A stretch of DNA of 64,000 nt from CAZNKU01 sp045541135 (GCA_045541135.1 JAZQIO010000028.1:104970-168969), one strand, 5' to 3'. Positions 19,701-28,306 are shown, counted from the stretch's first letter. Notes: generated from the sequence alone by a model not told the origin. Made by a program: numbers and translations.

Positions 19701-21984
19701 TACCGGAATAACCTGTCATAGATAAGGCTGAATTTGTATCAGCACTGTAAGGGACTACATCGCCGAAAAGCGGATATTTAACACTGTATTCACCTGCATT
19801 ACCTACGGTTTTCACAACATTAAGACCGTTTTCGTCTACTTTATATTCACAAGCCACCTTGTCACCTGAAACAATAAGGTTTGAAATTTCTTCCCCACTT
19901 ACGGATGAAACTTCCCTTGAAGCCACGTTATCCATAGCCTTTATGTTAAGGATATAATCTTTATGCATTACAGTATGTCCCGTACCGTATGTAGCAGTCA
20001 AAGTAACTTTTCTGTCGCTGTACCATCTGTTTATGTTACCGAATTCGTCACAGATTTCGCTGTCTGATGTTGTCCATTTTACGTCTGCGATTTCAGGTAA
20101 AACAATATTTTCCGTAACAGCATTTGGGTCTGCTGCCAAAGATGCAGGTAGGCTGTCGATTTTCGCAACTACATTGTTGTAGTCATCATTTGCCTCCAAA
20201 AGTGAGATTTCAACCTTTTTAATGTTAAGGTAAGAACCAACCTTCATTCTGTCCATACCTGTAAGCCACAAAGCATTGAAATATGATGAAAGCTGTGCTT
20301 CACCCTTAGACTGTGTACCGTCAATATCCGTTACAGCTTCTTTGGTGTATGTGTCTAAAACAGTAGATATTTTATGATCAACTTCTTTTTCATAATATAT
20401 TGTATTGGGGCTCATGCTGTTGTCTGCCGCCTTTGTGGTATTAAGAACAGTGGCACTTGCAGTCCTTAGTCTGAAATATATATGAGCAAATGTTGTGTAG
20501 GTTTCACTTCCCAACGAGGGAGAATATCCATACATCATTTCGTAAAACGGTGTGCTTACGGTTACTCCATCCACAGGTGCGGAATAGCTGTCACACTTTA
20601 CCGCCATGTCAATATCTACACGAAGTTTACCGCCGAATTTACTTATACGGCGTTGTGTGTTGTTTTCCTTATCCTCATCTACAACACCCTGGAAACCAAG
20701 GTACATTGAAGGTGATTTATTTGTGTTTGATGAACCGTTCACAACAGGCAGGCTGTTTGTCTGTATAATTTCAAGTCCCTTACCCTTTGTAACTTTAACA
20801 TCTGCATAGGTTCCCATAGTTGTGGAAATATCCTGTATTTCTGTTATATCATTAAGCTTTGTATAATCTATAACAACATTATAAAGTGAAGCATCAGGTA
20901 CCTCCGGCTCTTCCGGTTCTTCAGGAACATCGGGAATGACAGGTGTTTCTGCCTTTGGAATGGTCATTGTGTATTCCTTTGTGTATACGCCTCCACCGTT
21001 TCCAAGGTCAACAGTTGCAGTCATTTTAACTTCCTTATCTTCAGTTCCTCTTGTTACAGCACCGCTGTTTGAAATAACTGATGTATCGGAAGATTTCCAT
21101 GTAATACCTGTTGTTTCAGGAAGTGTAAGGTCTTCTGTTACATTATCAACATTCTCAGCAAGTTTTGCAGGAAGACCGTCTAAAACTGCGTGTGTCGCAT
21201 TTCCCTCATCAGATTCAAGTTCTTTTACTGTCACTTTTTTAACTTTGACAAAAGAACCAACGTCAAAGCGTTCCATATTCTGAATTACAAAGCCGTTTAC
21301 AGCATCAAGAGGATACATTGTACTTCCTTCACTGATGTTGGCAGTATCACCGTTAATTACGACTTTAACCTTATCGTTTATTGTATCGACTGTAAATTTA
21401 ACAGTATTGTTACCGTCTGCTGACTTACTGTGTGTAGCAACACTCATAGAGTTTGCCGCTGCGCTTTTAGCATTGAAAATCGCTATATTACCCTTTGCAA
21501 GGCGTACCATTACACCTGTGTTTTTAAGCTTATCGGTAAATGATGTGCCATCACCAAGATCACCTACGGTAATGTTATAATATGCCGCAAGGGACGTGAG
21601 AGGATTATATTCAACATCAAGTGTGATGTCATAAATACCCTGAAGTTTTACTGCCTTTGTTACAGTTTTATTTTCTGCATCAACTTTTTCGTAGTTAAAC
21701 TTTGCATAAACCTCAGGTGCCTGCACACCGTTTCTTGTTGTACCATCCGCCTGATAGGGTATACTGCCGGTTTGGATTATGTTATAGCTTCCGTCAGAAA
21801 GTCCCGGTGTTGAAGTAGTGGAAGTTTTATTCACTCCCCACTCCAAAACGAAATCGCTTTCCGAAGTATAGTTACTGAAATCTTCCGTGATTTCCACCTT
21901 ATCTGCACTTACGCCAAGTACAGGGAGGTTAATCATGGAAAGACAAATTAAAACTGAAAGAATTCTTATTAATATTTTTTTCAT
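16729..21984 (-). CDS. giant SLH surface protein with repeated beta-rich/Ig-like modules and a discoidin domain
   Basis: A 1,751-residue exported protein with no catalytic domain that I recognise. After the signal peptide (1-27) come repeated units of a roughly 200-residue beta-rich domain plus an 85-residue atrophied bacterial Ig-like domain: about 35-345, 368-685 and 690-980. The first two beta domains share motifs such as MERFDVGSFVKVKKV (near 237) and MDRMKVGSYLNIKKV (near 577). More Ig-like units follow (985-1075, 1215-1300, 1445-1525), with an F5/8 type C (discoidin) domain at about 1305-1440 (YSKDGENWNVV, ARYFKLEI). A Gly-rich linker (1528-1550) leads to three SLH domains (1573-1751). 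It probably binds glycan at the cell surface. It sits 14-15 bases from both operon neighbours. Repeat similarity suggests internal duplication. Confidence 0.8.
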   Translation of the reverse strand: MKKILIRILSVLICLSMINLPVLGVSADKVEITEDFSNYTSESDFVLEWGVNKTSTTSTPGLSDGSYNIIQTGSIPYQADGTTRNGVQAPEVYAKFNYEKVDAENKTVTKAVKLQGIYDITLDVEYNPLTSLAAYYNITVGDLGDGTSFTDKLKNTGVMVRLAKGNIAIFNAKSAAANSMSVATHSKSADGNNTVKFTVDTINDKVKVVINGDTANISEGSTMYPLDAVNGFVIQNMERFDVGSFVKVKKVTVKELESDEGNATHAVLDGLPAKLAENVDNVTEDLTLPETTGITWKSSDTSVISNSGAVTRGTEDKEVKMTATVDLGNGGGVYTKEYTMTIPKAETPVIPDVPEEPEEPEVPDASLYNVVIDYTKLNDITEIQDISTTMGTYADVKVTKGKGLEIIQTNSLPVVNGSSNTNKSPSMYLGFQGVVDEDKENNTQRRISKFGGKLRVDIDMAVKCDSYSAPVDGVTVSTPFYEMMYGYSPSLGSETYTTFAHIYFRLRTASATVLNTTKAADNSMSPNTIYYEKEVDHKISTVLDTYTKEAVTDIDGTQSKGEAQLSSYFNALWLTGMDRMKVGSYLNIKKVEISLLEANDDYNNVVAKIDSLPASLAADPNAVTENIVLPEIADVKWTTSDSEICDEFGNINRWYSDRKVTLTATYGTGHTVMHKDYILNIKAMDNVASREVSSVSGEEISNLIVSGDKVACEYKVDENGLNVVKTVGNAGEYSVKYPLFGDVVPYSADTNSALSMTGYSGIYDVSFSLTPNVSGDKPVYVNIDNDDVSAFGLEVANNKISLICENGEKLALVKEDTKGKTYDITLRADTENCKAWVFVNGELKTPSVQFFKNPVSYFVSLMDVVVSEECDEGDGVSVNNITVTEYVGNEIEIKSVLKNALDKISVNDVADSATNTQSLKKLKESIDGYEIKWSSNSNLVDVESGNVYHGNEDETVIVSAVISKDGIYAKKDFYLNVVAAGSLDEQLEYYISDLPQTITSQPADAIQYDINLPSKHNGLDITWTSSHPDVIRQNGVLNTSATVTEPLKVTLTANISINGTTVPKEYKYTVLPFADEYTVYSGMELPSSLTVNGTENIKVTDNVTATVNFSQNGAVNNTVILKDSNGKAAVKIVVNNNEYYVIYGNGTTEKYPMAANTSKELKVVILPEVSKVAVWDGDVRIADYVDTVSEICDFAGFDVEGDDITINNTLVKTDLYGMLGINLSNVDYFAPFEKGVVKESKALVNETVIPCNVSWVSSDASLMADNGTVTVPDTYKFVTMTLTLSVNGNEDVKLSVPVTFAVACDKTKNILAGSDAKTTTMDKPGFPIVYATDNDVNTVYGVSNVAKKPVVTFDMGSVKYVNSIYLSEDVSNAGEGLKSYVLSYSKDGENWNVVKTGTVTKPQDYLIAFGNVEARYFKLEITDAYTKDVYFNEIEAYLFGTSGDLVQLELDLIDLGVESTVTSDLELPKVGAFGTSLVWSTNNAEIISADGKVTRPEKGTTVKLTVKAVCDGVEYTRDFALYVSGKKAAGGSAGGGGGAAGGVGGTGTSTVPGFAVTDVPKEDEEVTVTPEEKVFADMDENHWAYENVKKLKELGIVNGDEKGNFNPSSNVTREQFLKMLVEALGITPVYSKTSFADVDGNAWYASYVSAGTDAGIINGITSETFGVGSEISRQDMAVMILRVLNMKNVKTSVSDSEFKDDTAISDYAKDAVYTVRSAGIIEGYEGMFNPKNSLTRAEAATVIIKLLDLLK

Positions 21985-21998
21985 TTTTCATAACCTCC

Positions 21999-24683
21999 TT
22001 ATCTGTTAATCACAACTGCACGAACGTTAAAAGTTTCAACATCCTGTATAACCGCCACTTTGTCACCTATCTGAATATCGTCAAAAGTACCTGTGCGGTA
22101 TTCCTTACCCTCTATAACAAATACAGGTGCAGGATTTTTCACCGTAAGTTCATAAGTGTAGTTTATATCGGAACCGTTGCTTATATCCAATATATTTACC
22201 CATCTTACCTTTGTGTTTGAAATATGCATATATTTTAAATCAGTAACATTTGCACAAACCCTACCGTTTTCATATTCGTCATAATCTACGTAATTGTCAT
22301 TATCCTGAAGAAGAGAGATTGTGTTGATTTTATCAAAACCGTCAAGTGTATATGCAACAAGGTCACCTGCTCCAAGATTCTTTATCGAACTTTGGTTTGT
22401 TCTCTGTTCTGCCACAACATACTTCTTTTCACTGCCGTCTGTAAGCATTGTTACAGCCTTTGACTCCACACCTGTGCTTTCATCAAGAACGTCAGAAATC
22501 TTTGTTATAAGTCCCACTTTTGATGTGCCCATAACATCAATTACCTGATTTGAATTCATGCTCTTTTGAACAACAAGTAAGTCTGCTATGAAAGTATTTT
22601 CATCCTGTTCATATCCGTTTGTTTCATATCCTACGCCGTTTAAAAGCTCTGCAAATACCAAAAGGTCGTCATCACTTACATCACCTTTATTTTGCTGTTT
22701 GTAAAGAGGTACGCAAAAGGCCAGTGTGTAATCTTCCTTAATACCGAAAGGATTACCCTTACCGCCACCAAAAATTTGTTCACTGCCGTTATACTTTTTA
22801 TTGTTTAATGTCACACAGTCAACAGCGTTATCAGAAGCTTTGATTTTTATATCGTCAACACTTTCCAAAGTGTCGATTTTTGTAATTTTACCGTTTGTTC
22901 CAATCTTATACGAAACAGGGCAATCAAGAACCTGTGCCAAAGCCTGTTCTGTACTTATTTTTTTACCGTTGAACATTATTTTATTTTCAATCTTGAATAC
23001 CACAACGCCTCTGTTACGTACAAACAAGGAATTTGAAACATCAGCCACACCGCTAAGTTCGTCAACTTCTCCCTCTACTTGTTTAACGGAGATATATTCA
23101 GGCATAAGCATTTTTACGGAATAGTCACCAAGACTACCGCCACTTCTGTTGTATGAATAAACATATCCGTAAGTTTTTTCGTACTTTTCTTCTTCAAAAT
23201 CCACAAGTATTCCTGCAAAGTTAACGTAACCTATGATTGTTGAACCGATGGTTATTTCTTTTTGAAGAGTTCTGCTGTCACAAAAATATTCTCTGTTGTC
23301 AATCATAAGGTATTCTCCGTCACGTGACAGGATTGTACCACGTACAGGTTCACTTCCTACAACTATACGGATAATACTTCCGTCTTTACTTTCCGCAATA
23401 CTTAAAACATCATCTTCCGAAATATCGGTTATAGTCTTTTTAACACCTTTTGCATCAAAAATCTCAAAAGAAATTTTTTCATCATCCAATGTAATATTTC
23501 TGCGGTTTTTAAATTCAAAACCGTTTTTTAGCGTAACAACACCTGTTTCTTCATAAACTGCTTTTGCTATGCAGTCTGTATATTCATATACAAAAACAAC
23601 ATCAAAAACTTCGTCATCGTCATTATCCACAGTTCTTACAACAAAGTTGTCTGTCTGTTTTATGTCAGTAAGCTTATATTTAAGGTCAATTCTGTTGTTA
23701 TATATAATTCTTGTTTCATAATCAGTTTTTACTGTGTTTTTAACATTATTGTTATCAAAAAACACAAGTTCGTTTTTAGAAACCTTATCAATCTGAGAAC
23801 CCGTAAAATCGTTTACGGTATTCTTATTTGTAGGAGCGAAAGCTATAATCAATTCTTCACCATTAATGTTCTTTGTAACATAGTATTCAACAGTCTGTCC
23901 AACATATCCGCTTGGTGCTTTTCCGTCATAGTTATAGACCTTATCTTCTATAACAATCTGTGTATCCTTCAAATTAGGTATCGCATCGTAAAGATATGCA
24001 GATGTATCCGCTGTTACAACACCCGTAAGCTTCACAACACCATCACCGTAACGGCCGTTATGATAACTTCTGAATGTTCTTGACTCGTCCACTTCATAGG
24101 ATGGAGCGATATTTTCGTTATAGTACATAGGAACCATAAGTCCGATATCAAGAGCGTTGTCTATCATCCTCATTGCATTTTCAAAAGTAAGGTATTCATC
24201 GCTTGAGCTTATATTTTTGGAAACACCTATATTTCCTGCTACAGCCATATATCCGAAAAGTGACTTGTCACTTACAATGGGGTCGTAACCCAATGCGCAA
24301 ACAAGAATTTTGCAAGCTGCACCATAGCTTATATAACCTGAAGGATCAAAGTTTCCCGATCCGTTTCCTGCGATGTATCCCATTTTTGCAAGTAAATTTA
24401 CGGCACCCTTATATTCAGATTCGGAAATATCCGTAAAATATGTTTCATTTTCCAATGTTTTTGCAACATCCTTTTGCATAATCATGCCTGTTACCATTTG
24501 TGCAAATTCATCTCTGCGTGCATATTCGTTTCTTCTTGCACCTGCATCCATACCCTCGGTAATTCCAAGGGCATCCATGTCAAAAGCCAAACCTTCATTT
24601 GATGCATACACAAATGTCATTGAGCTTGCAAGCATTGTCAAAACGCAAACCAAGCCGATAATGTGTTTTAATGCTTTCTTCAT
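21999..24683 (-). CDS. exported protein with N-terminal S-layer homology domains, function unknown
   Basis: An 894-residue protein with a signal peptide (1-27, ending near VYASN). SLH repeats lie at the N-terminus (about 45-185), opposite to its two operon neighbours: RRDEFAQMVTGMI, GYIAGNGSGNFDPSG, FENAMRMIDNAL. The remaining 700 residues are beta-rich and match no family I can name; they contain repeated short strands built around D-x-I and V-x-I pairs, and a C-terminal segment reading YRTGTFDDIQIGDKVAVIQ that resembles a small OB-like barrel. It lies 14 bases after the aldolase gene and 14 bases before the 1,751-residue SLH gene, so it is translated as part of the same unit. A structural surface-layer or glycan-scaffold role is inference. 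Confidence 0.75.
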   Translation of the reverse strand: MKKALKHIIGLVCVLTMLASSMTFVYASNEGLAFDMDALGITEGMDAGARRNEYARRDEFAQMVTGMIMQKDVAKTLENETYFTDISESEYKGAVNLLAKMGYIAGNGSGNFDPSGYISYGAACKILVCALGYDPIVSDKSLFGYMAVAGNIGVSKNISSSDEYLTFENAMRMIDNALDIGLMVPMYYNENIAPSYEVDESRTFRSYHNGRYGDGVVKLTGVVTADTSAYLYDAIPNLKDTQIVIEDKVYNYDGKAPSGYVGQTVEYYVTKNINGEELIIAFAPTNKNTVNDFTGSQIDKVSKNELVFFDNNNVKNTVKTDYETRIIYNNRIDLKYKLTDIKQTDNFVVRTVDNDDDEVFDVVFVYEYTDCIAKAVYEETGVVTLKNGFEFKNRRNITLDDEKISFEIFDAKGVKKTITDISEDDVLSIAESKDGSIIRIVVGSEPVRGTILSRDGEYLMIDNREYFCDSRTLQKEITIGSTIIGYVNFAGILVDFEEEKYEKTYGYVYSYNRSGGSLGDYSVKMLMPEYISVKQVEGEVDELSGVADVSNSLFVRNRGVVVFKIENKIMFNGKKISTEQALAQVLDCPVSYKIGTNGKITKIDTLESVDDIKIKASDNAVDCVTLNNKKYNGSEQIFGGGKGNPFGIKEDYTLAFCVPLYKQQNKGDVSDDDLLVFAELLNGVGYETNGYEQDENTFIADLLVVQKSMNSNQVIDVMGTSKVGLITKISDVLDESTGVESKAVTMLTDGSEKKYVVAEQRTNQSSIKNLGAGDLVAYTLDGFDKINTISLLQDNDNYVDYDEYENGRVCANVTDLKYMHISNTKVRWVNILDISNGSDINYTYELTVKNPAPVFVIEGKEYRTGTFDDIQIGDKVAVIQDVETFNVRAVVINR

Positions 24684-24697
24684 TTGATTTCCTCCTT

Positions 24698-25579
24698 TTA
24701 CAATTCAAGCCCTGCTGCTTTAAATTCAGCAATAATCTGTGCTTTTTGTTCATTTGTATATTTCTTCATTGGGAATGCGGCATTACCTACATCATATCCC
24801 ATAGCTTCCACAACAGCCTTTGTGGCAGGTATTATCTTGTATTTAAGTAAAACAGAAATAACCCTGTTTGCCTTTGTCTGAAGCTCTTGTGCCTTTTGAA
24901 TATCACCGTTTTTAAATGCATTATAAATTCCCTTTATTGTTTCAAGCTGGAAGTTGTATGTTGTACCAATACCGCCGTCAGCCCCTGCGTTAAGACCCAT
25001 CAAAAGCATTTCGTCAGGACCGTTTATAATATTCATTTCGCCGTGAGTAATGTCTTTAAGCCTGTTCATTTCAAAGAAATTGGGACTTGTCCACTTAATT
25101 GCAGTTACATTATCTATTTCAAACATTCTTGCTGCAAAGTTTGCGTTCATATTAAAACCTGCAGCAGGGTTATAGTAAACCATAACAGGAAGGGAAGATG
25201 CTTCAGCAAGAGCTTTGTAGTAATTATAAACATCGTCCTCATCGTACTGGAAGAAAAGAGGCGGTGTTGCAGAAATAGCATCTGCACCGATTTTTTCCGC
25301 ATGCTTTGCAAGTAAAAGAGCATCGTTTGTATTCATTGATGCAACCTGTATAATGGCAGGTACTCTGCCCGCTATTGCATTCATGGATTCTTCTGCGAGA
25401 ATCATTCTTTCTTCCGTGCGGATTTTTAACCCTTCACCTGTTGCTCCACCGATATAAAAACCCTCTGCACCTTTGTCAATCATATCGTTTATAAGTTTTT
25501 TAAGTACTTCTGTGTTAATGCGTTCGTCTGCTGTAAGAGGTGTTACCAAAGCAGGCATTATTCCTTCAAATTTAATCAT
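24698..25579 (-). CDS. nanA: N-acetylneuraminate lyase-type aldolase (DHDPS/NAL superfamily)
   Basis: A 293-residue TIM-barrel aldolase, close to the usual length of NanA. It would split N-acetylneuraminate to N-acetylmannosamine and pyruvate in the cytoplasm. The superfamily's pyruvate-binding GGATGEG is at 44-50, Tyr 135-136 in MVYYNP, and the Schiff-base Lys 162 in AIKWTSP; the later GTTYNF also fits sialate lyase better than dihydrodipicolinate synthase. It overlaps the sialidase-like gene by four bases (ATGA), indicating translational coupling, and is second in the five-gene operon. Related aldolases act on other 2-keto-3-deoxy sugar acids, so with a heparinase-fold lyase downstream the true substrate may be a uronate-derived keto acid instead. 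No nanE, nanK or nag gene is nearby. Confidence 0.82.
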   Translation of the reverse strand: MIKFEGIMPALVTPLTADERINTEVLKKLINDMIDKGAEGFYIGGATGEGLKIRTEERMILAEESMNAIAGRVPAIIQVASMNTNDALLLAKHAEKIGADAISATPPLFFQYDEDDVYNYYKALAEASSLPVMVYYNPAAGFNMNANFAARMFEIDNVTAIKWTSPNFFEMNRLKDITHGEMNIINGPDEMLLMGLNAGADGGIGTTYNFQLETIKGIYNAFKNGDIQKAQELQTKANRVISVLLKYKIIPATKAVVEAMGYDVGNAAFPMKKYTNEQKAQIIAEFKAAGLEL

Positions 25580-26664
25580 TTTTCAAATCTCCATTTCTGT
25601 TGCTCTATTGTGCAGGGTTTATCTACTGCCCTTCGTGCATAAAATACTGTAAGAAGGCTTCCGTCTTCAAGTTCCACCGTTGAGGGGTAGCCTATGTCAT
25701 CGCTTACATGGTTTATATAAAGGTCATGGTCTGTGTCCCATGTTTTTCCGTTATCTTCGCTGAACATGACTTTTATTCCGTAAGGGGTCTGTCTGTAACC
25801 GTATGTACATATAAGCATTCCCGATGAATGCCTTATAATATGTGGAGGTGAACCGCCCTGCTGTTTAAGAATCTGTCCGGGCTTTGTCCATGTTTTTCCG
25901 TTGTCCTTTGATTCCGACTGAAATATAGTGAATATGGTTTTCGGATCTTTGCCGAAATAGAATGTCTGTACTCGTATGTGTACAAGAATTGTTCCGTCAT
26001 CGAGAACTATTGCATGAGGCTCGCAGGAAAGAGTTTTGGTTCCTTCATAATCAATATTTTCAATCTCTCCAACAAAATCCATTGTACAATCGGGATTTAT
26101 GATATAAGCCCTCACGCATTCGTCATCTTTTTCCTCAATATCCATCGGATTAAATGTTCTGCCCACCCACAAAAGTCTTCCGTCGGGAAGCTCCACAGGT
26201 CCATGTGGAGAAGTTACGGGGCTTTTATGTATTTCACCGAATGTTATTCCGTAGTCATTACTGATTCGAAAAGTTGCACCGAGATATTTTTCCTCTTCCT
26301 CCGCTGTTATTGTATCAAGATACGCATTATCAAGAGAATCAGCATACTGTCTTTGGAAAACAACCTTGTTGTTAAAAGACGTTACAATTACGTTTTTATC
26401 ACCAAATGGCACAATACCGCCGTCTCGGTCATCAAGAGGTGTGTCTATAACAGGTGCCGGTAAAGTGTAAGTTTTACCATCGTCACTGCTGTATGCTATA
26501 ACAGTTTTCCCAAACGGACAAATGTGTCGTCTGCGAAACCCTGATGCAACAACTGCAATTTTCCCGTTTTGCAATCTTGTGGCAGTAGGCCATGCAAAAT
26601 AGTTGTATTTGCTGTCAGCATTGCTCATTACTGTGGTTAAACCGCCAATTTTCACTATTTTCAT
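25576..26664 (-). CDS. sialidase-like BNR/Asp-box protein, cytoplasmic
   Basis: A 362-residue six-bladed propeller protein of the sialidase superfamily. Four Asp-boxes are visible: SSDDGKTYTLP, SNDYGITFGE, SKDNGKTWTKP and SEDNGKTWDTD. The position of the sialidase RIP motif is occupied by FAWPTATRL, and HGPVELPDGRLLW and PSTVELEDGSLL are conserved blade motifs. There is no signal peptide, so it acts inside the cell on imported oligosaccharide, or it is not a true sialidase: many relatives are uncharacterised glycan hydrolases. I use the Met at 26664, preceded by AAGGAGG, rather than the Met 14 codons upstream. First gene of the five-gene operon, coupled to the aldolase; promoter at 26706-26734. 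Confidence 0.78.
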   Translation of the reverse strand: MKIVKIGGLTTVMSNADSKYNYFAWPTATRLQNGKIAVVASGFRRRHICPFGKTVIAYSSDDGKTYTLPAPVIDTPLDDRDGGIVPFGDKNVIVTSFNNKVVFQRQYADSLDNAYLDTITAEEEEKYLGATFRISNDYGITFGEIHKSPVTSPHGPVELPDGRLLWVGRTFNPMDIEEKDDECVRAYIINPDCTMDFVGEIENIDYEGTKTLSCEPHAIVLDDGTILVHIRVQTFYFGKDPKTIFTIFQSESKDNGKTWTKPGQILKQQGGSPPHIIRHSSGMLICTYGYRQTPYGIKVMFSEDNGKTWDTDHDLYINHVSDDIGYPSTVELEDGSLLTVFYARRAVDKPCTIEQQKWRFEK

Positions 26665-26674
26665 ATTAACCTCC

Positions 26675-26734
26675 TTGACATTAAGGCAAAATTTGATATA
26701 ATACAATTATAAAATATATAGTTAAACCAGTCAA
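26675..26734. promoter_or_regulatory. symmetric divergent promoter pair: AraC gene (+) and SLH/sialidase operon (-)
   Basis: Plus strand: TTGACA (26675-26680), 16 bases, TATAAT (26697-26702). Minus strand: TTGACT (26729-26734), 17 bases, TATAAT (26706-26711). The two -10 boxes face each other with three bases between, forming the palindrome TATAATACAATTATA, and each -35 box lies on the transcribed side of the opposite promoter. The plus -35 box overlaps the operon's ribosome binding site region. Two polymerases could not bind at once. Confidence 0.78.
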
Positions 26735-26784
26735 TAAAATACACAGACAAACACTAACAAAAAATGTCAGAAAAGGAAATATAT

Positions 26785-27522
26785 ATGTATAATGAACTTA
26801 CAGTATCAATAGGTACACAACAACTAAAAGCATTTTTGAAGGGCGGTTTTTTTCAACCTAAGGTTATAGCTCCATTCCTTCACAAGCATAATTATACTGA
26901 AATTCATGTAGTTACAGGCGGTACAGCCACTTATACTATAGAAAACAATATCCACAAACTTCAAAGCGGTGATATGATTGTTATACCACGCAATGTTTTT
27001 CACAGTTGTGAGAAAAAGGATGAAGAAACTATGTTTGCCGCATTTCAAATAAACTACAATATGGAAAAAACCGAGATTTTTCATATAGGAAATAACATTT
27101 CTGCAGACTTTTTGGGTGAAATTGAAGAAGCAAAACACACACAGAATTACACAAAGCTTTCTGCATACATATCGCTGTTTTGCAGTTATTTTTATACCGC
27201 TGACAAAATTTCCACCCAGTCTGTTACTGATTATCCATTTTTAATATCCGAATTTTTTTCGTCAAATTACGCAGGTGATTTGCGCCTTAGTGACTTAGCG
27301 GAAATGCTCCACCTTTCGGAACGTCAGACAGAAAGGCTTGTTATTGAACATACAGGCAGAACGTTTAAAGAAGAGCTTGTATTCATCCGTATGAATATGG
27401 CAAAAAAACTTCTTGAAAATTCCAATATGTCACTTACCGAAATTGCACAATATGTGGGATATCACTCCTATGCCGGATTTTGGAAAGCAATGAAAAAATC
27501 CAGCATAAAGCTTAATGATTAA
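26785..27522 (+). CDS. AraC-family regulator divergent from the SLH/sialidase operon
   Basis: A 245-residue regulator with a cupin sensor (about 35-110; VVTGGTATYTIENNIHKL, GDMIVIPRNVFH) and a C-terminal AraC DNA-binding domain (about 150-245; LSDLAEMLHLSERQTERLV and LTEIAQYVGYHSYAGFWKA). An upstream in-frame ATG at 26764 lacks a ribosome binding site; the ATG at 26785 has AAAGGA eight to nine bases upstream. It is divergent from the sialidase-aldolase-SLH operon and shares a symmetric promoter region with it, so it is the obvious candidate regulator. The 79 bases after its stop, up to the tRNA terminator, hold nothing I recognise. Confidence 0.88.
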   Translation: MYNELTVSIGTQQLKAFLKGGFFQPKVIAPFLHKHNYTEIHVVTGGTATYTIENNIHKLQSGDMIVIPRNVFHSCEKKDEETMFAAFQINYNMEKTEIFHIGNNISADFLGEIEEAKHTQNYTKLSAYISLFCSYFYTADKISTQSVTDYPFLISEFFSSNYAGDLRLSDLAEMLHLSERQTERLVIEHTGRTFKEELVFIRMNMAKKLLENSNMSLTEIAQYVGYHSYAGFWKAMKKSSIKLND

Positions 27523-27601
27523 TTTAAATTGTCTTTTAAATACATAAAACAAAATGAACCGTCATTATCAAAGGAACTGCTTAAAATGCGGGTTTTTGAG
27601 C

Positions 27602-27646
27602 AAAAAAACGATAGAGTAACTGATAAATTGTATCAATTACTCTATC
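27602..27646 (-). terminator. terminator of the initiator tRNA gene
   Basis: GATAGAGTAACTGATA (27610-27625) pairs with TATCAATTACTCTATC (27631-27646) with one mismatch. On the minus strand it is followed by a T run (27602-27608), six bases past the tRNA 3' end. Confidence 0.82.
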
Positions 27647-27651
27647 TGTTC

Positions 27652-27728
<77 letters not shown>

Positions 27729-27765
27729 ATATTTAATTTTACAGTCATTTCCCGACTGCTATGAT

Positions 27766-27794
27766 ATTATATCACTATTATATCACATTGTCAA
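27766..27794 (-). promoter_or_regulatory. promoter of the initiator tRNA gene
   Basis: Minus strand: TTGACA (27789-27794), 17-base spacer, TATAAT (27766-27771); a consensus promoter about 37 bases upstream of the tRNA. Confidence 0.88.
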
Positions 27795-27819
27795 GTATTT
27801 TATTAAAATATTTTTTAAA

Positions 27820-27844
27820 TGTGGGGTGCTTTTTGCACCCCACA
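27820..27844 (-). terminator. terminator of the Asp23-family gene
   Basis: Minus strand: stem TGTGGGGTGC / GCACCCCACA, five-base loop, then TTTAAAAAATATTTT. It lies 12 bases past the stop codon at 27857. Confidence 0.82.
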
Positions 27845-27856
27845 CATATTTAATTG

Positions 27857-28243
27857 TTATTTTGCCTTTGAATCTTTAGATTTTTCTGCCTTTGGCATTG
27901 CAATGCCGTTAACATAGACATCAACAGCAGTAACATTAAGACTTGTCATTGTTTCAACTTCTCTTTTAACCTTTTCCTGAACTTCACGCGAAACTGTAGG
28001 AATATGACAACCAAAATCAACCGTAATGAAAACGGAAATTTTTACATCTTCTCCTTCTATAACAGCTTTAACACCTTTGGAATAATTTTTCTTTCCAAAG
28101 AAATCTGTAATCCCTTCCACAAAAGTAGTGCACATACTTGAAACACCGGAAACATCAAGTGAAGCAACACTTGAAACAACAGCAATAACTTCCTCAGAAA
28201 TATTTATTTTACCAACATTATCTATAGATTTTTCTTCGTACAT
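27857..28243 (-). CDS. Asp23/Gls24-family envelope stress protein
   Basis: A 128-residue member of the Asp23 (alkaline shock) family, small cytoplasmic proteins that line the membrane in Firmicutes and affect envelope stress. The family core is visible: GKINISEEVIAVVSSVAS, then GVKAVIEGEDVKISVFITV and the C-terminal NVTAVDVYVNGI. The C-terminal tail is short and Lys-rich. ATG at 28243 follows AAAGGGGCTG; a TTG one codon upstream is less likely. It follows spoIIIAH by 63 bases, but AT-rich sequence between them and its own terminator make co-transcription uncertain. In many clostridia an Asp23 gene lies between spoIIIAH and nusB, so the location is normal. Confidence 0.92.
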   Translation of the reverse strand: MYEEKSIDNVGKINISEEVIAVVSSVASLDVSGVSSMCTTFVEGITDFFGKKNYSKGVKAVIEGEDVKISVFITVDFGCHIPTVSREVQEKVKREVETMTSLNVTAVDVYVNGIAMPKAEKSKDSKAK

Positions 28244-28306
28244 CAAATTCAGCCCCTTTCGTTATGTATATTCTACCACACTTTTTTTGAAAATAAAAGA
28301 CTTTTT

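Noticed and set aside
16729..24683. Many open frames of 60-140 codons on the plus strand opposite the SLH genes
   Set aside because: They lack ribosome binding sites, match no family and mirror the codon pattern of the long minus-strand genes; they are shadows.
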